In this document: positions 18,542 through 28,169 of the stretch, one piece after another
Layout of the letters: each line of letters starts with the position of its first letter
How positions within the stretch are numbered: position 1 is the first letter of the stretch
NCBI GenBank assembly: GCA_002869385.1
Contig: PKTB01000024.1
Location: forward strand, 496,001 to 560,000
Reading direction: 5' to 3'
Source of the DNA: Marinilabiliales bacterium
Lineage (GTDB): Bacteria > Bacteroidota > Bacteroidia > Bacteroidales > ML635J-15
DNA: 64,000 nucleotides
Position numbers and translations under genes: made by a program
The notes under the pieces: generated by a model
Database searches by the model: none
What the model was told of the DNA's origin: nothing
What the model saw: the letters and a program-made list of their open reading frames with translations, nothing else

Positions 18542-19165
18542 TTACTTCATTTTATCAATTTTCTTTAATTCTTGATCATCTAAAGTTTTACAGCTATTTA
18601 GTACAAGAGTATTAAAGTACATCTGGCATGTAAATTCCAGCACTTCCATTTTATCAAAGGCTTCAAATAGGGATTTTCCAATGCATATAGCACCATGATT
18701 TTTCATAATAGCAGTTTCTGCATTAGAGAGTGAATTTGCGCATGTTTTTGCAAGATCCTCAGTTCCCATTAGTTTATAATCAACCATGGCAATTTCACCT
18801 AAAACAAATCTGGCTTCTCCAGTCATTGAGGAAAGTGGATTTATGTCACTAACTGCGAAAGTACTCGCATAAACAGGATGAGCATGGACAATTGCTGAGA
18901 TATCATTTCTTTCCTTGTAAATTTCAAGGTGCATAGCAAACTCCATACTAGGTTTAAGCTCAGGAGTAATATTCTCACCTTTTGGATTAATAACTATTAT
19001 TTCGTTCCACTTAATAATAGACTTATCTGTTTGACTAGCTGTTATAAAAACATAAGAGTCATCATTTTTCATGCTTACATTTCCACCACTTGATGTCGTT
19101 AAACGTTGTTTATATAGTCTGCGCATTGTTTTAGCAACAGCTTTGCGTTCTTCCTTAAATATCAT
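18542..19165 (-). CDS. Class II aldolase/adducin family protein, probable 5-deoxy- or methylthio-sugar phosphate aldolase
   Basis: The 207-residue protein has the class II aldolase pattern: TSSGGNVSMK (phosphate site), AIVHAHPVYAS (two zinc-ligand His), and NHGAICIGKSLFEAFDKMEVLE (third His and catalytic region). By itself it could be a fuculose-phosphate aldolase. Its start overlaps the stop of mtnA by 11 bases, and that pairing is typical of the DHAP shunt, in which 5-methylthioribulose- or 5-deoxyribulose-1-phosphate is cleaved to DHAP and an aldehyde. MtnB-type dehydratase activity is the alternative, since MtnB is in the same fold family. No other methionine-salvage gene is near. Confidence 0.85.
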   Translation of the reverse strand: MIFKEERKAVAKTMRRLYKQRLTTSSGGNVSMKNDDSYVFITASQTDKSIIKWNEIIVINPKGENITPELKPSMEFAMHLEIYKERNDISAIVHAHPVYASTFAVSDINPLSSMTGEARFVLGEIAMVDYKLMGTEDLAKTCANSLSNAETAIMKNHGAICIGKSLFEAFDKMEVLEFTCQMYFNTLVLNSCKTLDDQELKKIDKMK

Positions 19166-20207
19166 CTGTAAAAAGTTTTTTTATTGATTCTGTATCTGCC
19201 TGAATAATACCTTTTTCTGTAATAATACCGGAAATTAATTCAGCTGGTGTTACATCAAAAGCAGGATTTGATGCTTTAGATCCAGGACTAGCAGTTAGAA
19301 TCGTATGGAATTCATTATTATTATCTTTTCCATACGAAAATAATACTTCCTCCACTCCTCTTTCTTCAATTGGAATTTCTGTTCCGTTAGGTGTATTTAA
19401 ATCAATTGTACTGCTTGGTGCTGCTACATAAAATGGGATACCATAATACTTTGCAGAAATTGCTTTTTCTAGAGTTCCTATCTTATTGGCTGCATCACCA
19501 TTAGCTGCAATTCTATCTGCACCAACGATCATAATATCAACTTTCCCCAGCGACATATAGTGAGCTCCAGCATTATCCTGAATTATTGTATGTGGAACTC
19601 CATGTTGATTTAGTTCCCATGCTGTAAGTCTTGCTCCTTGAGAACGAGGTCTTGTTTCATCCACAAATACATGGATGCTTTTTCCTGAGTCATGGGCAGC
19701 ATATATAGGTGCAAGTGCAGATCCATAATCAACTAAAGCAAGCCAACCTGCATTACAGTGTGTTTCTATGGTGTCACCATCCTTTATCAATTTGTTTCCA
19801 TTAATACCAATTAATCTGCCATGTTCCGCACACTCATCAGCAACAGCATGAGCTTCACTAATCGCAAACTCTTTGGATATTTTAGAAGCCTCAAGTACTC
19901 TTGTTGTTGCGTAAGAAATATTTACTGCAGTAGGTCTAGTCGCATCAATTTTTGCTTTTGCAGACTCTAGTACATCATAAATATTATCTTTATTTGTATT
20001 TAAGATTGCCTGTAACATTGCATATCCACCAGCTGCCCCAATTGAGCCTGCACCTCTGGTAATCATAATCTTTATTGCAGTACAGGTATCATCGATAGTT
20101 TTACATTCATGTACAGAAAATTCAAATGGCAATTTATTTTGTTCAATCATAATTACACTTGAATCTTCCATCCAAATTGCACGATATTGTTTTCCTTTAA
20201 CTTTCAT
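19155..20207 (-). CDS. mtnA: S-methyl-5-thioribose-1-phosphate isomerase family protein
   Basis: The 350-residue protein has the catalytic Cys in ETHCNAGWLA and the catalytic Asp in GADRIAANGDAANKIGT. RGAGSIGAAGGYAM and DETRPRSQGARLTAWEL are further family motifs. MtnA enzymes isomerise methylthioribose-1-phosphate (and 5-deoxyribose-1-phosphate) from aldose to ketose form after S-adenosylmethionine by-products are broken down. It is the first gene of a two-gene operon with a class II aldolase. A eIF2B-like regulatory relative is unlikely because both active-site residues are present. Confidence 0.9.
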   Translation of the reverse strand: MKVKGKQYRAIWMEDSSVIMIEQNKLPFEFSVHECKTIDDTCTAIKIMITRGAGSIGAAGGYAMLQAILNTNKDNIYDVLESAKAKIDATRPTAVNISYATTRVLEASKISKEFAISEAHAVADECAEHGRLIGINGNKLIKDGDTIETHCNAGWLALVDYGSALAPIYAAHDSGKSIHVFVDETRPRSQGARLTAWELNQHGVPHTIIQDNAGAHYMSLGKVDIMIVGADRIAANGDAANKIGTLEKAISAKYYGIPFYVAAPSSTIDLNTPNGTEIPIEERGVEEVLFSYGKDNNNEFHTILTASPGSKASNPAFDVTPAELISGIITEKGIIQADTESIKKLFTDDI

Positions 20208-20308
20208 ATAAATAAGAATTATGCCTCAAAATTAAATAATATTTACTCTCTTTTAGAATTTTAAGAAAAAATACTAATTTCACATCATAATTTCAAATTA
20301 GAAACCAT

Positions 20309-21754
20309 ATGAAAAAGACTATCATTTTTCTATTAGTAAGTTTCATTGTTTTATTGTCAAGTGCTCAGCATAAGAAAACATATGATAATATTCTGGAAGA
20401 ATTATTATCAAATTCAGCTTTAAAAAATGCATCCTTAGGTATTTATGCCGAGAATTTAAATACAGGAAAAGTAGTTTTTAATCATAATTCTCAAGCCAGT
20501 CTGGTTCCTGCATCAGTGTTTAAGATACTTCCTACAAGTATTGCACTTGAAATGTTTGGGCCGGATCATCAATTTAAAACAGAATTAGCATATAGCGGCT
20601 CGATTTCAACAGATGGAACATTAAATGGTGATTTATATATTATTGGATATTGTGATCCCTGTTTAGGTTCTTCAAATTTCTCATATCACTATGGTGATTT
20701 AATAAGTGATTGGGTAAATAAAATTAAAGCAGAAGGAATAAAAAAAATAAACGGAGATATTATTGCTGACGCATCATATTTTGACAGAATAAATATCCCT
20801 GACACCTGGATTTGGGAAGACCTGGCTAATTATTATGGAAATCCGGGATCATCGCTCAATTATAAAGATAATCTATATTATATACACTTTAAAACTGGTA
20901 ATACAGATGGTAGTCCTACAACAATAACGAAAATAGAACCGGATGATTTAAATCTAAATATCGATAATCGTGTTACATCATCATCTACAACCTGGGATGA
21001 ATCATTTATTTTTTACGGAGAAGGTAAAAATGACAGAACAATAAGAGGTACATTACCATGGAAGAAATCTGATTTCTCAATAAAAGGCTCAATTCCAGAC
21101 CCGGAATTGTATATATGCAAAGTCCTAAATGGTGCTCTTAATACTGCAGGTATAAGTGTTAGTGGTGAAAATAAAAGGACCTTTGATATTGTTGATACAC
21201 CAAGAAAAGTTTTTCATACGGTTTTGTCACCTAAATTACTTACAATAGCTGAAACAACTAATCTAAAGAGTTTCAACCTATATGCTGAAATGTTATCTTT
21301 TCACATATCAAAAGAAGCAGGAAAACCATATAAAGATGCAGTTTTATCCCATCTTACCTCTAAAGGAGTTAATACAGATGGTTTGAATATTGAAGATGCA
21401 TGTGGTTTAAGTCATTTTAACTCAATAACAGCCTATCAAATGACTCAGTTGTTGAAATATATGAGACAAAAATCTACTTATGGTGATGAGTTCTTTTCTA
21501 CCTTGCCGGTTGCCGGAACAAGTGGAACGCTTTCACGATATTGCATAGGCACTAAAGCTCAAAACAGATTGCATGCCAAAAGTGGAAGTATGACTCGTGT
21601 GCGTGCTTATGGCGGGTATATTCTAAATTCGGATGGTGATGAAATTGTCTTTTGTTTTATCTCTAATAATTATTCTTGTAATAATTACGGAATGAGAAAA
21701 ATGTTTGAGAATTTCTTTATTCAAATAGCAGAAATCTCAGAAAAATCAGAGTAA
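20309..21754 (+). CDS. dacB: D-alanyl-D-alanine carboxypeptidase/endopeptidase, PBP4 (S13) family
   Basis: The 481-residue protein has a signal peptide ending near SSAQ. The penicillin-binding motifs are SVFK (S69-K72), SFN in LKSFNLYAEML at about residue 324, and KSG in HAKSGSMTR at about residue 426. The long insertion between the first two motifs is typical of PBP4 enzymes, which trim or cleave peptidoglycan peptide bridges in the periplasm. The CPBP membrane protein gene starts directly after its stop codon, suggesting co-expression. Confidence 0.92.
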   Translation: MKKTIIFLLVSFIVLLSSAQHKKTYDNILEELLSNSALKNASLGIYAENLNTGKVVFNHNSQASLVPASVFKILPTSIALEMFGPDHQFKTELAYSGSISTDGTLNGDLYIIGYCDPCLGSSNFSYHYGDLISDWVNKIKAEGIKKINGDIIADASYFDRINIPDTWIWEDLANYYGNPGSSLNYKDNLYYIHFKTGNTDGSPTTITKIEPDDLNLNIDNRVTSSSTTWDESFIFYGEGKNDRTIRGTLPWKKSDFSIKGSIPDPELYICKVLNGALNTAGISVSGENKRTFDIVDTPRKVFHTVLSPKLLTIAETTNLKSFNLYAEMLSFHISKEAGKPYKDAVLSHLTSKGVNTDGLNIEDACGLSHFNSITAYQMTQLLKYMRQKSTYGDEFFSTLPVAGTSGTLSRYCIGTKAQNRLHAKSGSMTRVRAYGGYILNSDGDEIVFCFISNNYSCNNYGMRKMFENFFIQIAEISEKSE

Positions 21755-22681
21755 TTGAAAGCTTTAATTAAATCATTATATCAATTTATTAAAGAGGACT
21801 TTAACTTAACTCTTTATTTAAAAGTTATTCTTTTTACAAGTGTTTTGATCTTTATTGAATACTACTTTAATACCTACTCATTATATAAGGATAAATATGT
21901 ATTTGACAATAAGATCTATATTGTGAATTTTATTGCTTTTTCTATAGCGTATTATGGTATTATTGGAATTCTGAGGACGGATAAAAATTGTAAAATCCGT
22001 TTAAGCCTTGAGTTTTGGTTAAAGAGTTTTATAAGCCTTGCAATTGCCAGTGTTTATATAGGTTATTTTGGCTATTATGGAATTGATTTAGGAATGCCAT
22101 ATCCTGAAAGTCGGTTTTATGTTTATACTGCTGATAATTTAAGTGGTATATTTACAATGTTGATACATATTTTCTTAGTGTATCTAATCTTTGACAGAAA
22201 TAAGGAAAATCCCTTTTACGGGATGACTTTCAAGAATTTCAATTATAAGATTGCTATTCTTCTATTGTTTATTGCAGTTGGAATATCGTATGTGGGGAGC
22301 CATTTTGAATCTATTTCCAACTATTATCCTATTCTTGACAGGACAGCGTATGAAGCCTTCTCAAAAAAGTATAATTTACCAGTATTATTATCGGCCGGAA
22401 TCTTTGAAGCAGCTTATATGACAGATTTTGTAATGATAGAGCTTTTCTTTAGAGGTGTAATGATATTTGGTTTTGTTAAATTATTAGGAAAAAAAGCAAT
22501 ATTGCCGGTTGCAACATTATATGCGGTCATTCATTTTGGCAAACCTTTACCTGAAACTATCAGTTCTTTTTTTGGAGCATATATCTTAGGAATAGTTGCT
22601 TATAATCAGAAGAACATAGGAATTGGAGTAGTCTTACATTGTGCATTAGCACTGTCTATGGAAATATTTACTCTTAGATAA
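21755..22681 (+). CDS. CPBP-family intramembrane protease-like protein
   Basis: The 308-residue protein has about eight hydrophobic segments. The C-terminal part shows CPBP (Abi/CAAX-protease-like) motifs: IELFFRG as a reduced form of EExxxR (only one of the two glutamates), AVIHFGKP for FxxxH-like, and VVLHCALAL as the third motif. The gene begins with TTG immediately after the dacB stop codon, with no spacing. Functions in this family range from prenyl-protein processing to immunity to peptides; nothing here decides. The missing second glutamate makes catalytic activity uncertain. Confidence 0.75.
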   Translation: MKALIKSLYQFIKEDFNLTLYLKVILFTSVLIFIEYYFNTYSLYKDKYVFDNKIYIVNFIAFSIAYYGIIGILRTDKNCKIRLSLEFWLKSFISLAIASVYIGYFGYYGIDLGMPYPESRFYVYTADNLSGIFTMLIHIFLVYLIFDRNKENPFYGMTFKNFNYKIAILLLFIAVGISYVGSHFESISNYYPILDRTAYEAFSKKYNLPVLLSAGIFEAAYMTDFVMIELFFRGVMIFGFVKLLGKKAILPVATLYAVIHFGKPLPETISSFFGAYILGIVAYNQKNIGIGVVLHCALALSMEIFTLR

Positions 22682-22770
22682 TATGAATTAATTAAGTGCT
22701 TTTATAATAATAGCAACTATTTTCCATTGTTTCCGTATTAGTTATTATAAATTCAAATTTGCTATCAATT

Positions 22771-25700
22771 ATGAATTTTAACCCTTATGCAATCCCGGTA
22801 TATGTAGTATTTATAATTATGCTATTTTTTCTTCTATTTTCGATAAAAAATCATAGAGGGAAGCATATGTATTTTTTTATTCTATTTAACCTTGCCTCTT
22901 CTGTATATATAATATTTTACGGATTAGAAATTTCGACTGATAATTTTGAGTTTATGAAAGTGTTTTATCAGCTCGAATATATTGGAATACCTTATGTTCC
23001 GGTATTTTTCTTTTTATTTGTGCTTAAGTTTTCCGGGAAAAATAAATTCTTTAAGTCAAAAGTCTATTATCTGATATATTTAATTCCATTTCTTATAACA
23101 GTTTCTGTTCTTACAAATCCATTACATAATTTATATATAAAGGAATTTGATGTAAATGAGTCATTCTTCACTACTTTAATATTAAATAAAGGAATTATTT
23201 ACTGGATTCAACAAGTTTATTCTTTTTTATGTTTTTTACTGGGTATATTAATTTTAGTAAGATTAGCTATCAAAACGGAAAGCAACAAGTCATATATAAT
23301 TCTATCAATAGCCAGTGGACTCCCCTTTGTTTTATACATTTTTTATATTGCAGGTTTGATCACTTATAATCTTGACCCAATACCTTTTTCATTTCTCTTT
23401 AGTAGTTTGTTAATATTTTTTAGTCTTTCTGTAAGAGAAGTTTTATTATCCAGTGATATAATTAGTGCTGCACTCTTTGAAAATATTGATAGTGGACTAA
23501 TAGTTATTGATGATAGGAATATCCTTAGAGATATAAATGATAAAGCAAAAGATATTATCTGTATCACTGATTCAGATATTGGATCAATATCTGATGATGT
23601 ACTACCTTTTAAACTGAACAACTCATCAATAAATTATAATTTTGTTTTTAATGATCCGAAAAGAAACAAGATTTACGATATATCTACAGTCAAACTTAAA
23701 TATCTATTTAAAGATGGATTGGGAGTGCTTGTTTTAATCAGTGATGTTACTGAAAATAAGAATATAGAAAAAGCTCTTCTTGAAAAGGAAGAGAACTATA
23801 TGGATATTGTTGACAATGCTACTGATTTAATTCAAAGTGTTGATATTGAGGGTAATATTCTTTTTGCTAATAAAGCCTGGTTAGATACATTAGGATACAG
23901 TGAGGATAATCTAAGGAAGATAAAGATATGGGATATTATTGCAGAAGATGATATATTGCATTGCCAGGAAGTCTTTAAAGATCTACAAAACGGTGAATGT
24001 GAAAATAATATTAGAACTGTTTTTATTTCCAAAACAGGTAAAAAAGTGTATGTAGAAGGTAATATTAACTGTAGGACAGTAAATGGGAAGTTTGTTGGTA
24101 CTCGTGGTATATTTAGAGATATCACAGAAATTGTTTCAAACGAAGAAAAGCTGTCAAATCAATTAAAGCACCAAAAACTAATCAGTGAGATAACTTCAGA
24201 TTTTATTGATCCCGAAATTGACACATTGCCGGAGTTGTTAAATAAAACAGCTCGATTATGTGGTATGGCACTTAAAGTTGATCGTGTAATTATAAATATT
24301 TTTGACAAATCTTCAGATATATTTAATGATTTATACCAATATAATTCTCCGGAAAGTAATTTAGGTATAAGCAATTTTAAGGATTTTAATAAGCAAAGTT
24401 TTCCATGGTGGAAAGAACAAATAAATAAAAATCACTATGTTTTAATTAAGGATATTGATAATTTGCCTGTTAATGCAAGTATTGAGAAGAAAATATACAA
24501 AGAGCAAGGTATTAAGTCCCTATTAAGCTTTTCATTAAGAAATAAATCCAAAGTTCTTGGTTTTATTGGCTTTGATAGTCTTAATAAATATCGAAGCTGG
24601 ACTGATGAAGAAATTCACACACTACAAGTAATCTCAGAAATTATATCTAAAACAATTGTTAAGGTAAGGATTGAAGAATCTTTGCGTAAAACAAAAGAGC
24701 AGTTTCAACTAGCGATAAATGGTAGTAATGATGGAATCTGGGATTGGGATCTGGGAAGTAATACTCTCTTCCTTTCCGACAAGTGGAAAACAATGCTTGG
24801 TTATGAACCTAGTGAAATTGAAAATAATATAGATTCTTACTTCCAGATTATACACCCCGATGATGCATCAAGAGTTAATAAATATCTCAAGAAATATTTA
24901 GTAGGAAAATTTACTAGTTATAACATTGATTTTAGGGCTAAACAAAAAAATGGAGAATATGTCTGGATTAGGGCTAAAGGAGAGGGAATTAGAGATGATG
25001 AAGGGAATATTGTAAGAATGGCCGGTTCACATACTGACATCAGTCATGAAGTTGAAGAAAGAGAATTGTTGCTTGAAATGATGCGAAATACCGAAATTCT
25101 AATTAAATGTGAAGAAGAAGAATTTTATGATATAATAGCTGAGAGTATTCGTAAAGTTTCTGGCGCAAGTTATTGTGGATTCAATCTATATATAAATGAT
25201 GAATTTAATGCACAAACAGTCTCCTTGGTTGGATTTAATGAAAGAATTGATGAAGCATGCAATGCTATAGGAATTAAGCTTAAAGGAAAGATATGGTCAA
25301 GGAATACTGAACTTGAAGAAGGATTTAAAAATGGGAATCTTGTTATTAAAGAACGTCTATTTGAGTTTAAGAATCTCAATAGTATACAAAAACCTTTGAA
25401 ATATTTGATAAATAAGTTTAACATTGGTAACACAGTGATTATTAAAGTATCAAATGAGCAAAAATTACTTGGTTACTTTACATTGATTTTTAATAAAAAT
25501 ACACAACTTAAAAACCGTGAACTAATAGAGCTCTATTCCTATTATGTTTCACTATATCTTGAACGCAAAGAGTTAAATACTAAACTTAAAGAATCTGTAG
25601 AAAATGCACAAAAAGCTAATGCTGCAAAAAGTGAGTTTCTCGCTCATATGAGTCATGAAATTAGAACTCCGTTAAATGGTGTAATTGGTTTTTCAAATCT

Positions 25701-26793
25701 ATTAATGCAAACAGAACTTAACGAAAAGCAAAAGAAATTTACAGATACAATAAATGTTTCTGCAAATATTCTGTTAGCTCTAATAAATGATATTTTAGAC
25801 TTTTCAAAAATAGAAGCAGGTAAACTAGAGTTAAATTATGAGTTTATTGACTTAAAAAAACTTATCTCAAATATCTTTGAAATTGTTAAGCTTCCATGTG
25901 AAGAAAAGGACCTGGAAATATCTTTTAATTACGATGATAATATTCCAAGTATTGTTTATACGGATGAACTGAGTATAAGACAGATATTATTGAATATATT
26001 AAGTAATGCAATTAAATTTACTGAAAGAGGCAGAATACAAATAGATATTTCTACTACTAAATGTGGTGCTGACGATGAAGGTAATTTTATTTATAATTTT
26101 TCAATTAAAGATACTGGAATTGGAATACCAAAAGAGATACAATCAAAGATATTAGATTCCTTTACTCAAGCAGATGCCTCAATTACTAAAAAGTATGGGG
26201 GGTCAGGTTTAGGTTTATCTATTGCTAATAGTTTGCTTCAAAAAATGGGAAGTAAATTGGAGTTTTCATCCAATTCAGGAAGAGGAAGTCATTTCTTTTT
26301 TAATATCTGTTTTAACACTAAACAGATTATCAAAGAAGAGATAATTAAACAGGAAGAATTTAAAGATATTGCTCTTGATGCAACTACAAAAGAAAGAAAA
26401 GTAAAAAATGGTCAAATAAAGGTACTAGTAGTCGAAGATAGTGAAACCAATATTTTATTATTTAAACACATATTATACAGTATTTTACCTGATTGTGAGA
26501 TTATAGAAGCAGAAGATGGAACAAAGGGGCTTGATAATTACAAAATATACAATCCTGATTTAATATTCATGGATATTCATATGCCGGAAATGAGCGGATA
26601 TGATGTGGCAAAAGAAATAAGAAAAACAGATAATTTCACGCCAATAATTGCAATAAGTGCCGGGACTCTTTCAGAAGAAAGAGAAAAATCTCATAATGTT
26701 GGCATGAATGAATACTTGACCAAACCTGTAAGTTACGACAAGATTAAACAAGTTTTAAAAACATACTTAAACTCAGTAAATGAAAATGAGTAG
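22771..26793 (+). CDS. Hybrid sensor histidine kinase (7TM, PAS, GAF, HisKA, HATPase, receiver)
   Basis: The protein has 1340 residues from ATG 22771 (a TTG 12 bases upstream is possible). An N-terminal seven-helix domain of the histidine-kinase 7TM type covers about residues 1-220. PAS domains follow near 230-330 and 340-450, GAF near 465-620, PAS (KNGEYVWIRAKGEGIRD) near 640-760, and a second GAF-like region near 780-930. The HisKA box SHEIRTPLNG puts the phosphorylated His at residue 962. The ATP-binding domain shows NILSNAIKFT, DTGIGIP and GGSGLGLSI. The receiver has its phosphorylated Asp at residue 1268 in FMDIHMPEMSG. The Hpt gene overlaps its end by 14 bases, giving a His-Asp-His relay. 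The final DNA-binding output regulator is not in the window. Confidence 0.92.
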   Translation: MNFNPYAIPVYVVFIIMLFFLLFSIKNHRGKHMYFFILFNLASSVYIIFYGLEISTDNFEFMKVFYQLEYIGIPYVPVFFFLFVLKFSGKNKFFKSKVYYLIYLIPFLITVSVLTNPLHNLYIKEFDVNESFFTTLILNKGIIYWIQQVYSFLCFLLGILILVRLAIKTESNKSYIILSIASGLPFVLYIFYIAGLITYNLDPIPFSFLFSSLLIFFSLSVREVLLSSDIISAALFENIDSGLIVIDDRNILRDINDKAKDIICITDSDIGSISDDVLPFKLNNSSINYNFVFNDPKRNKIYDISTVKLKYLFKDGLGVLVLISDVTENKNIEKALLEKEENYMDIVDNATDLIQSVDIEGNILFANKAWLDTLGYSEDNLRKIKIWDIIAEDDILHCQEVFKDLQNGECENNIRTVFISKTGKKVYVEGNINCRTVNGKFVGTRGIFRDITEIVSNEEKLSNQLKHQKLISEITSDFIDPEIDTLPELLNKTARLCGMALKVDRVIINIFDKSSDIFNDLYQYNSPESNLGISNFKDFNKQSFPWWKEQINKNHYVLIKDIDNLPVNASIEKKIYKEQGIKSLLSFSLRNKSKVLGFIGFDSLNKYRSWTDEEIHTLQVISEIISKTIVKVRIEESLRKTKEQFQLAINGSNDGIWDWDLGSNTLFLSDKWKTMLGYEPSEIENNIDSYFQIIHPDDASRVNKYLKKYLVGKFTSYNIDFRAKQKNGEYVWIRAKGEGIRDDEGNIVRMAGSHTDISHEVEERELLLEMMRNTEILIKCEEEEFYDIIAESIRKVSGASYCGFNLYINDEFNAQTVSLVGFNERIDEACNAIGIKLKGKIWSRNTELEEGFKNGNLVIKERLFEFKNLNSIQKPLKYLINKFNIGNTVIIKVSNEQKLLGYFTLIFNKNTQLKNRELIELYSYYVSLYLERKELNTKLKESVENAQKANAAKSEFLAHMSHEIRTPLNGVIGFSNLLMQTELNEKQKKFTDTINVSANILLALINDILDFSKIEAGKLELNYEFIDLKKLISNIFEIVKLPCEEKDLEISFNYDDNIPSIVYTDELSIRQILLNILSNAIKFTERGRIQIDISTTKCGADDEGNFIYNFSIKDTGIGIPKEIQSKILDSFTQADASITKKYGGSGLGLSIANSLLQKMGSKLEFSSNSGRGSHFFFNICFNTKQIIKEEIIKQEEFKDIALDATTKERKVKNGQIKVLVVEDSETNILLFKHILYSILPDCEIIEAEDGTKGLDNYKIYNPDLIFMDIHMPEMSGYDVAKEIRKTDNFTPIIAISAGTLSEEREKSHNVGMNEYLTKPVSYDKIKQVLKTYLNSVNENE

Positions 26794-27136
26794 AAACGTA
26801 AAGATAGATGAGTTAAAGCATTTTAATCGTGATAGATTGCTCGAAATCATTGACGGTGACGAAGAATTTATAATAGTTCTGGTTAAAACTTTTTTTGATC
26901 ACTTTGATAAGTATTTGAATAACATAAAAGAGGCATTAATTAATCAAGATGAAAATTCATTAAAACTAAATTCACATACAATAAAAGGTTCATCCAGGTC
27001 AGTTTCTTTTGAAAAGATGGCTTTTTACGCATCTAAAATAGAAGAAGCGGAAATAAAACAGAAAGAAAAAATTGAAGAATTGATTAAAAATATAGAAGAA
27101 GAATATTTAAACTTGAAAAAGATATTTGACTTTTAA
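26780..27136 (+). CDS. Hpt-domain phosphotransfer protein
   Basis: This 118-residue single-domain protein carries the phospho-acceptor motif SHTIKGSS with His at residue 66. It is probably a four-helix bundle. It overlaps the hybrid kinase gene by 14 bases, so it very likely accepts phosphate from that kinase's receiver (Asp 1268) and passes it to an unlinked response regulator. An ATG two codons downstream is an alternative start. The protein at 9599-9940 is a clear paralogue that has lost the His. Confidence 0.88.
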   Translation: MKMSRNVKIDELKHFNRDRLLEIIDGDEEFIIVLVKTFFDHFDKYLNNIKEALINQDENSLKLNSHTIKGSSRSVSFEKMAFYASKIEEAEIKQKEKIEELIKNIEEEYLNLKKIFDF

Positions 27137-27148
27137 ATTGTATGTTTA

Positions 27149-27259
27149 ATGTCAGGAATGAAGTAGTTGCCTGAAGATTAACTGGAAAAATTTGTTGATA
27201 ATTTCAATGATGTTAAAGATGTGGGTTATTCAGATATATTAAAGAGAATTTTCAACTGA
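27149..27259 (+). pseudogene. Small degenerate reading frame with two in-frame stops
   Basis: After the Hpt gene, one frame encodes MSGMK, stop, LPED, stop, LEKFVDNFNDVKDVGYSD and ILKRIFN before a final TGA. The 26-residue tail has a believable amphipathic, acidic composition. Both internal stops (TAG at 27164-27166, TAA at 27179-27181) could have been Glu codons. The family is unknown and the stretch may be chance. Confidence 0.3.
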
Positions 27260-27322
27260 ATTAAATAGTCGCTTAAAACGATGTAAAATAATATAGAACT
27301 AACATATATTTGCAATATGTAA

Positions 27323-27736
27323 TTATTTCACAATATCTTTACAAAATTCAACAACCTCCTTACGAACAGATCTTTTAGGTATTTCAAAAGAAACACCGTC
27401 TTGATCTGATTTTCTTTTAAAAGCCATCCCTCCTGCAATAAAGCTATTTGTGACTTCTAAATATTCTAGATTTTCGATTTTAAAGATTGATGGATTTGGA
27501 ATAATATCTAGTAATTCAGTTTCAAAGTCAATTACATCAACTTGTTCCGCAACATTTAATAGATTTTCAACCTTTATAGGATCATAATTCAAACTCTTTC
27601 CAAAATCTTCTTTTTCAATTAGCATAAATATAAAATTCTTAGTAATAATCAGTCTTCCTGATTTTACAAGCCCTGAATCTACATAATCATTCCAAGCAAA
27701 TTTTTGAACTAACATATAGTCGACATCTTTTTTCAT
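27323..27736 (-). CDS. Hypothetical protein, third copy of a tandem paralogue trio
   Basis: The 137-residue protein has no signal peptide. It shares its layout with the two upstream genes: a start with an aromatic-rich segment, a central VIDFETELLDIIPN, a segment NLEYLEVTNSFIAGGMAFKR, and a basic-acidic end RSVRKEVVEFCKDIVK. I do not recognise the family. The pattern of short strands ending in one helix might be a PH-like fold (inference, weak). It is the last gene of a three-gene operon, seven bases after its neighbour, and is the most divergent copy. Confidence 0.7.
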   Translation of the reverse strand: MKKDVDYMLVQKFAWNDYVDSGLVKSGRLIITKNFIFMLIEKEDFGKSLNYDPIKVENLLNVAEQVDVIDFETELLDIIPNPSIFKIENLEYLEVTNSFIAGGMAFKRKSDQDGVSFEIPKRSVRKEVVEFCKDIVK

Positions 27737-27743
27737 AATTTAT

Positions 27744-28169
27744 TTATTTAATGTACTTTCCGTAAAACTCCTTAATTGCTTTCCTTACTTTAACATCCTT
27801 TATTGACATTGAAGTAAGTGTTTTGGTGTTTTTTACCATTTTGATTCCACCAAAGATTGAAAAACCAACAGTTACTTCAAATTTCTTCAAATCAGCAAAA
27901 GGGAAAATATGTAATTCATCCAAATCGGTAAGCATTGCTGTTTCAAAACTCAATACATCAAAATCTTGTGGATTTGATAGTACTTTTTCGACATATAATC
28001 TATTATAACAATCTGATTTACGTTTTTCTTCTACACTGTCAATTGTGTCAACCAATAAAAAGATGTATCTCTGAGTCATAATAGCACTGCCGTAATAAGC
28101 CATGCCAGAATCTATTATATCCACAAATTTCATATTTGGGATATAAACAAAATCCTTATTTTCTAGCAT
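27744..28169 (-). CDS. Hypothetical protein, second copy of a tandem paralogue trio
   Basis: The 141-residue protein matches the preceding gene in length and in the blocks DFVYIPNMKFVDIIDS, QRYIFLLVD, VLSFETAMLTDLDE, FADLKKFEVTVGFSIFGGIKM and a closing helix with REF-like KAIKEFYGKYIK. Its start codon overlaps the stop codon of the upstream paralogue by one base, so the genes are translationally coupled. The glycine-rich GFSIFGGIKM block is the best conserved feature of the trio. Function unknown; probably cytoplasmic since no export signal is present. Confidence 0.75.
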   Translation of the reverse strand: MLENKDFVYIPNMKFVDIIDSGMAYYGSAIMTQRYIFLLVDTIDSVEEKRKSDCYNRLYVEKVLSNPQDFDVLSFETAMLTDLDELHIFPFADLKKFEVTVGFSIFGGIKMVKNTKTLTSMSIKDVKVRKAIKEFYGKYIK

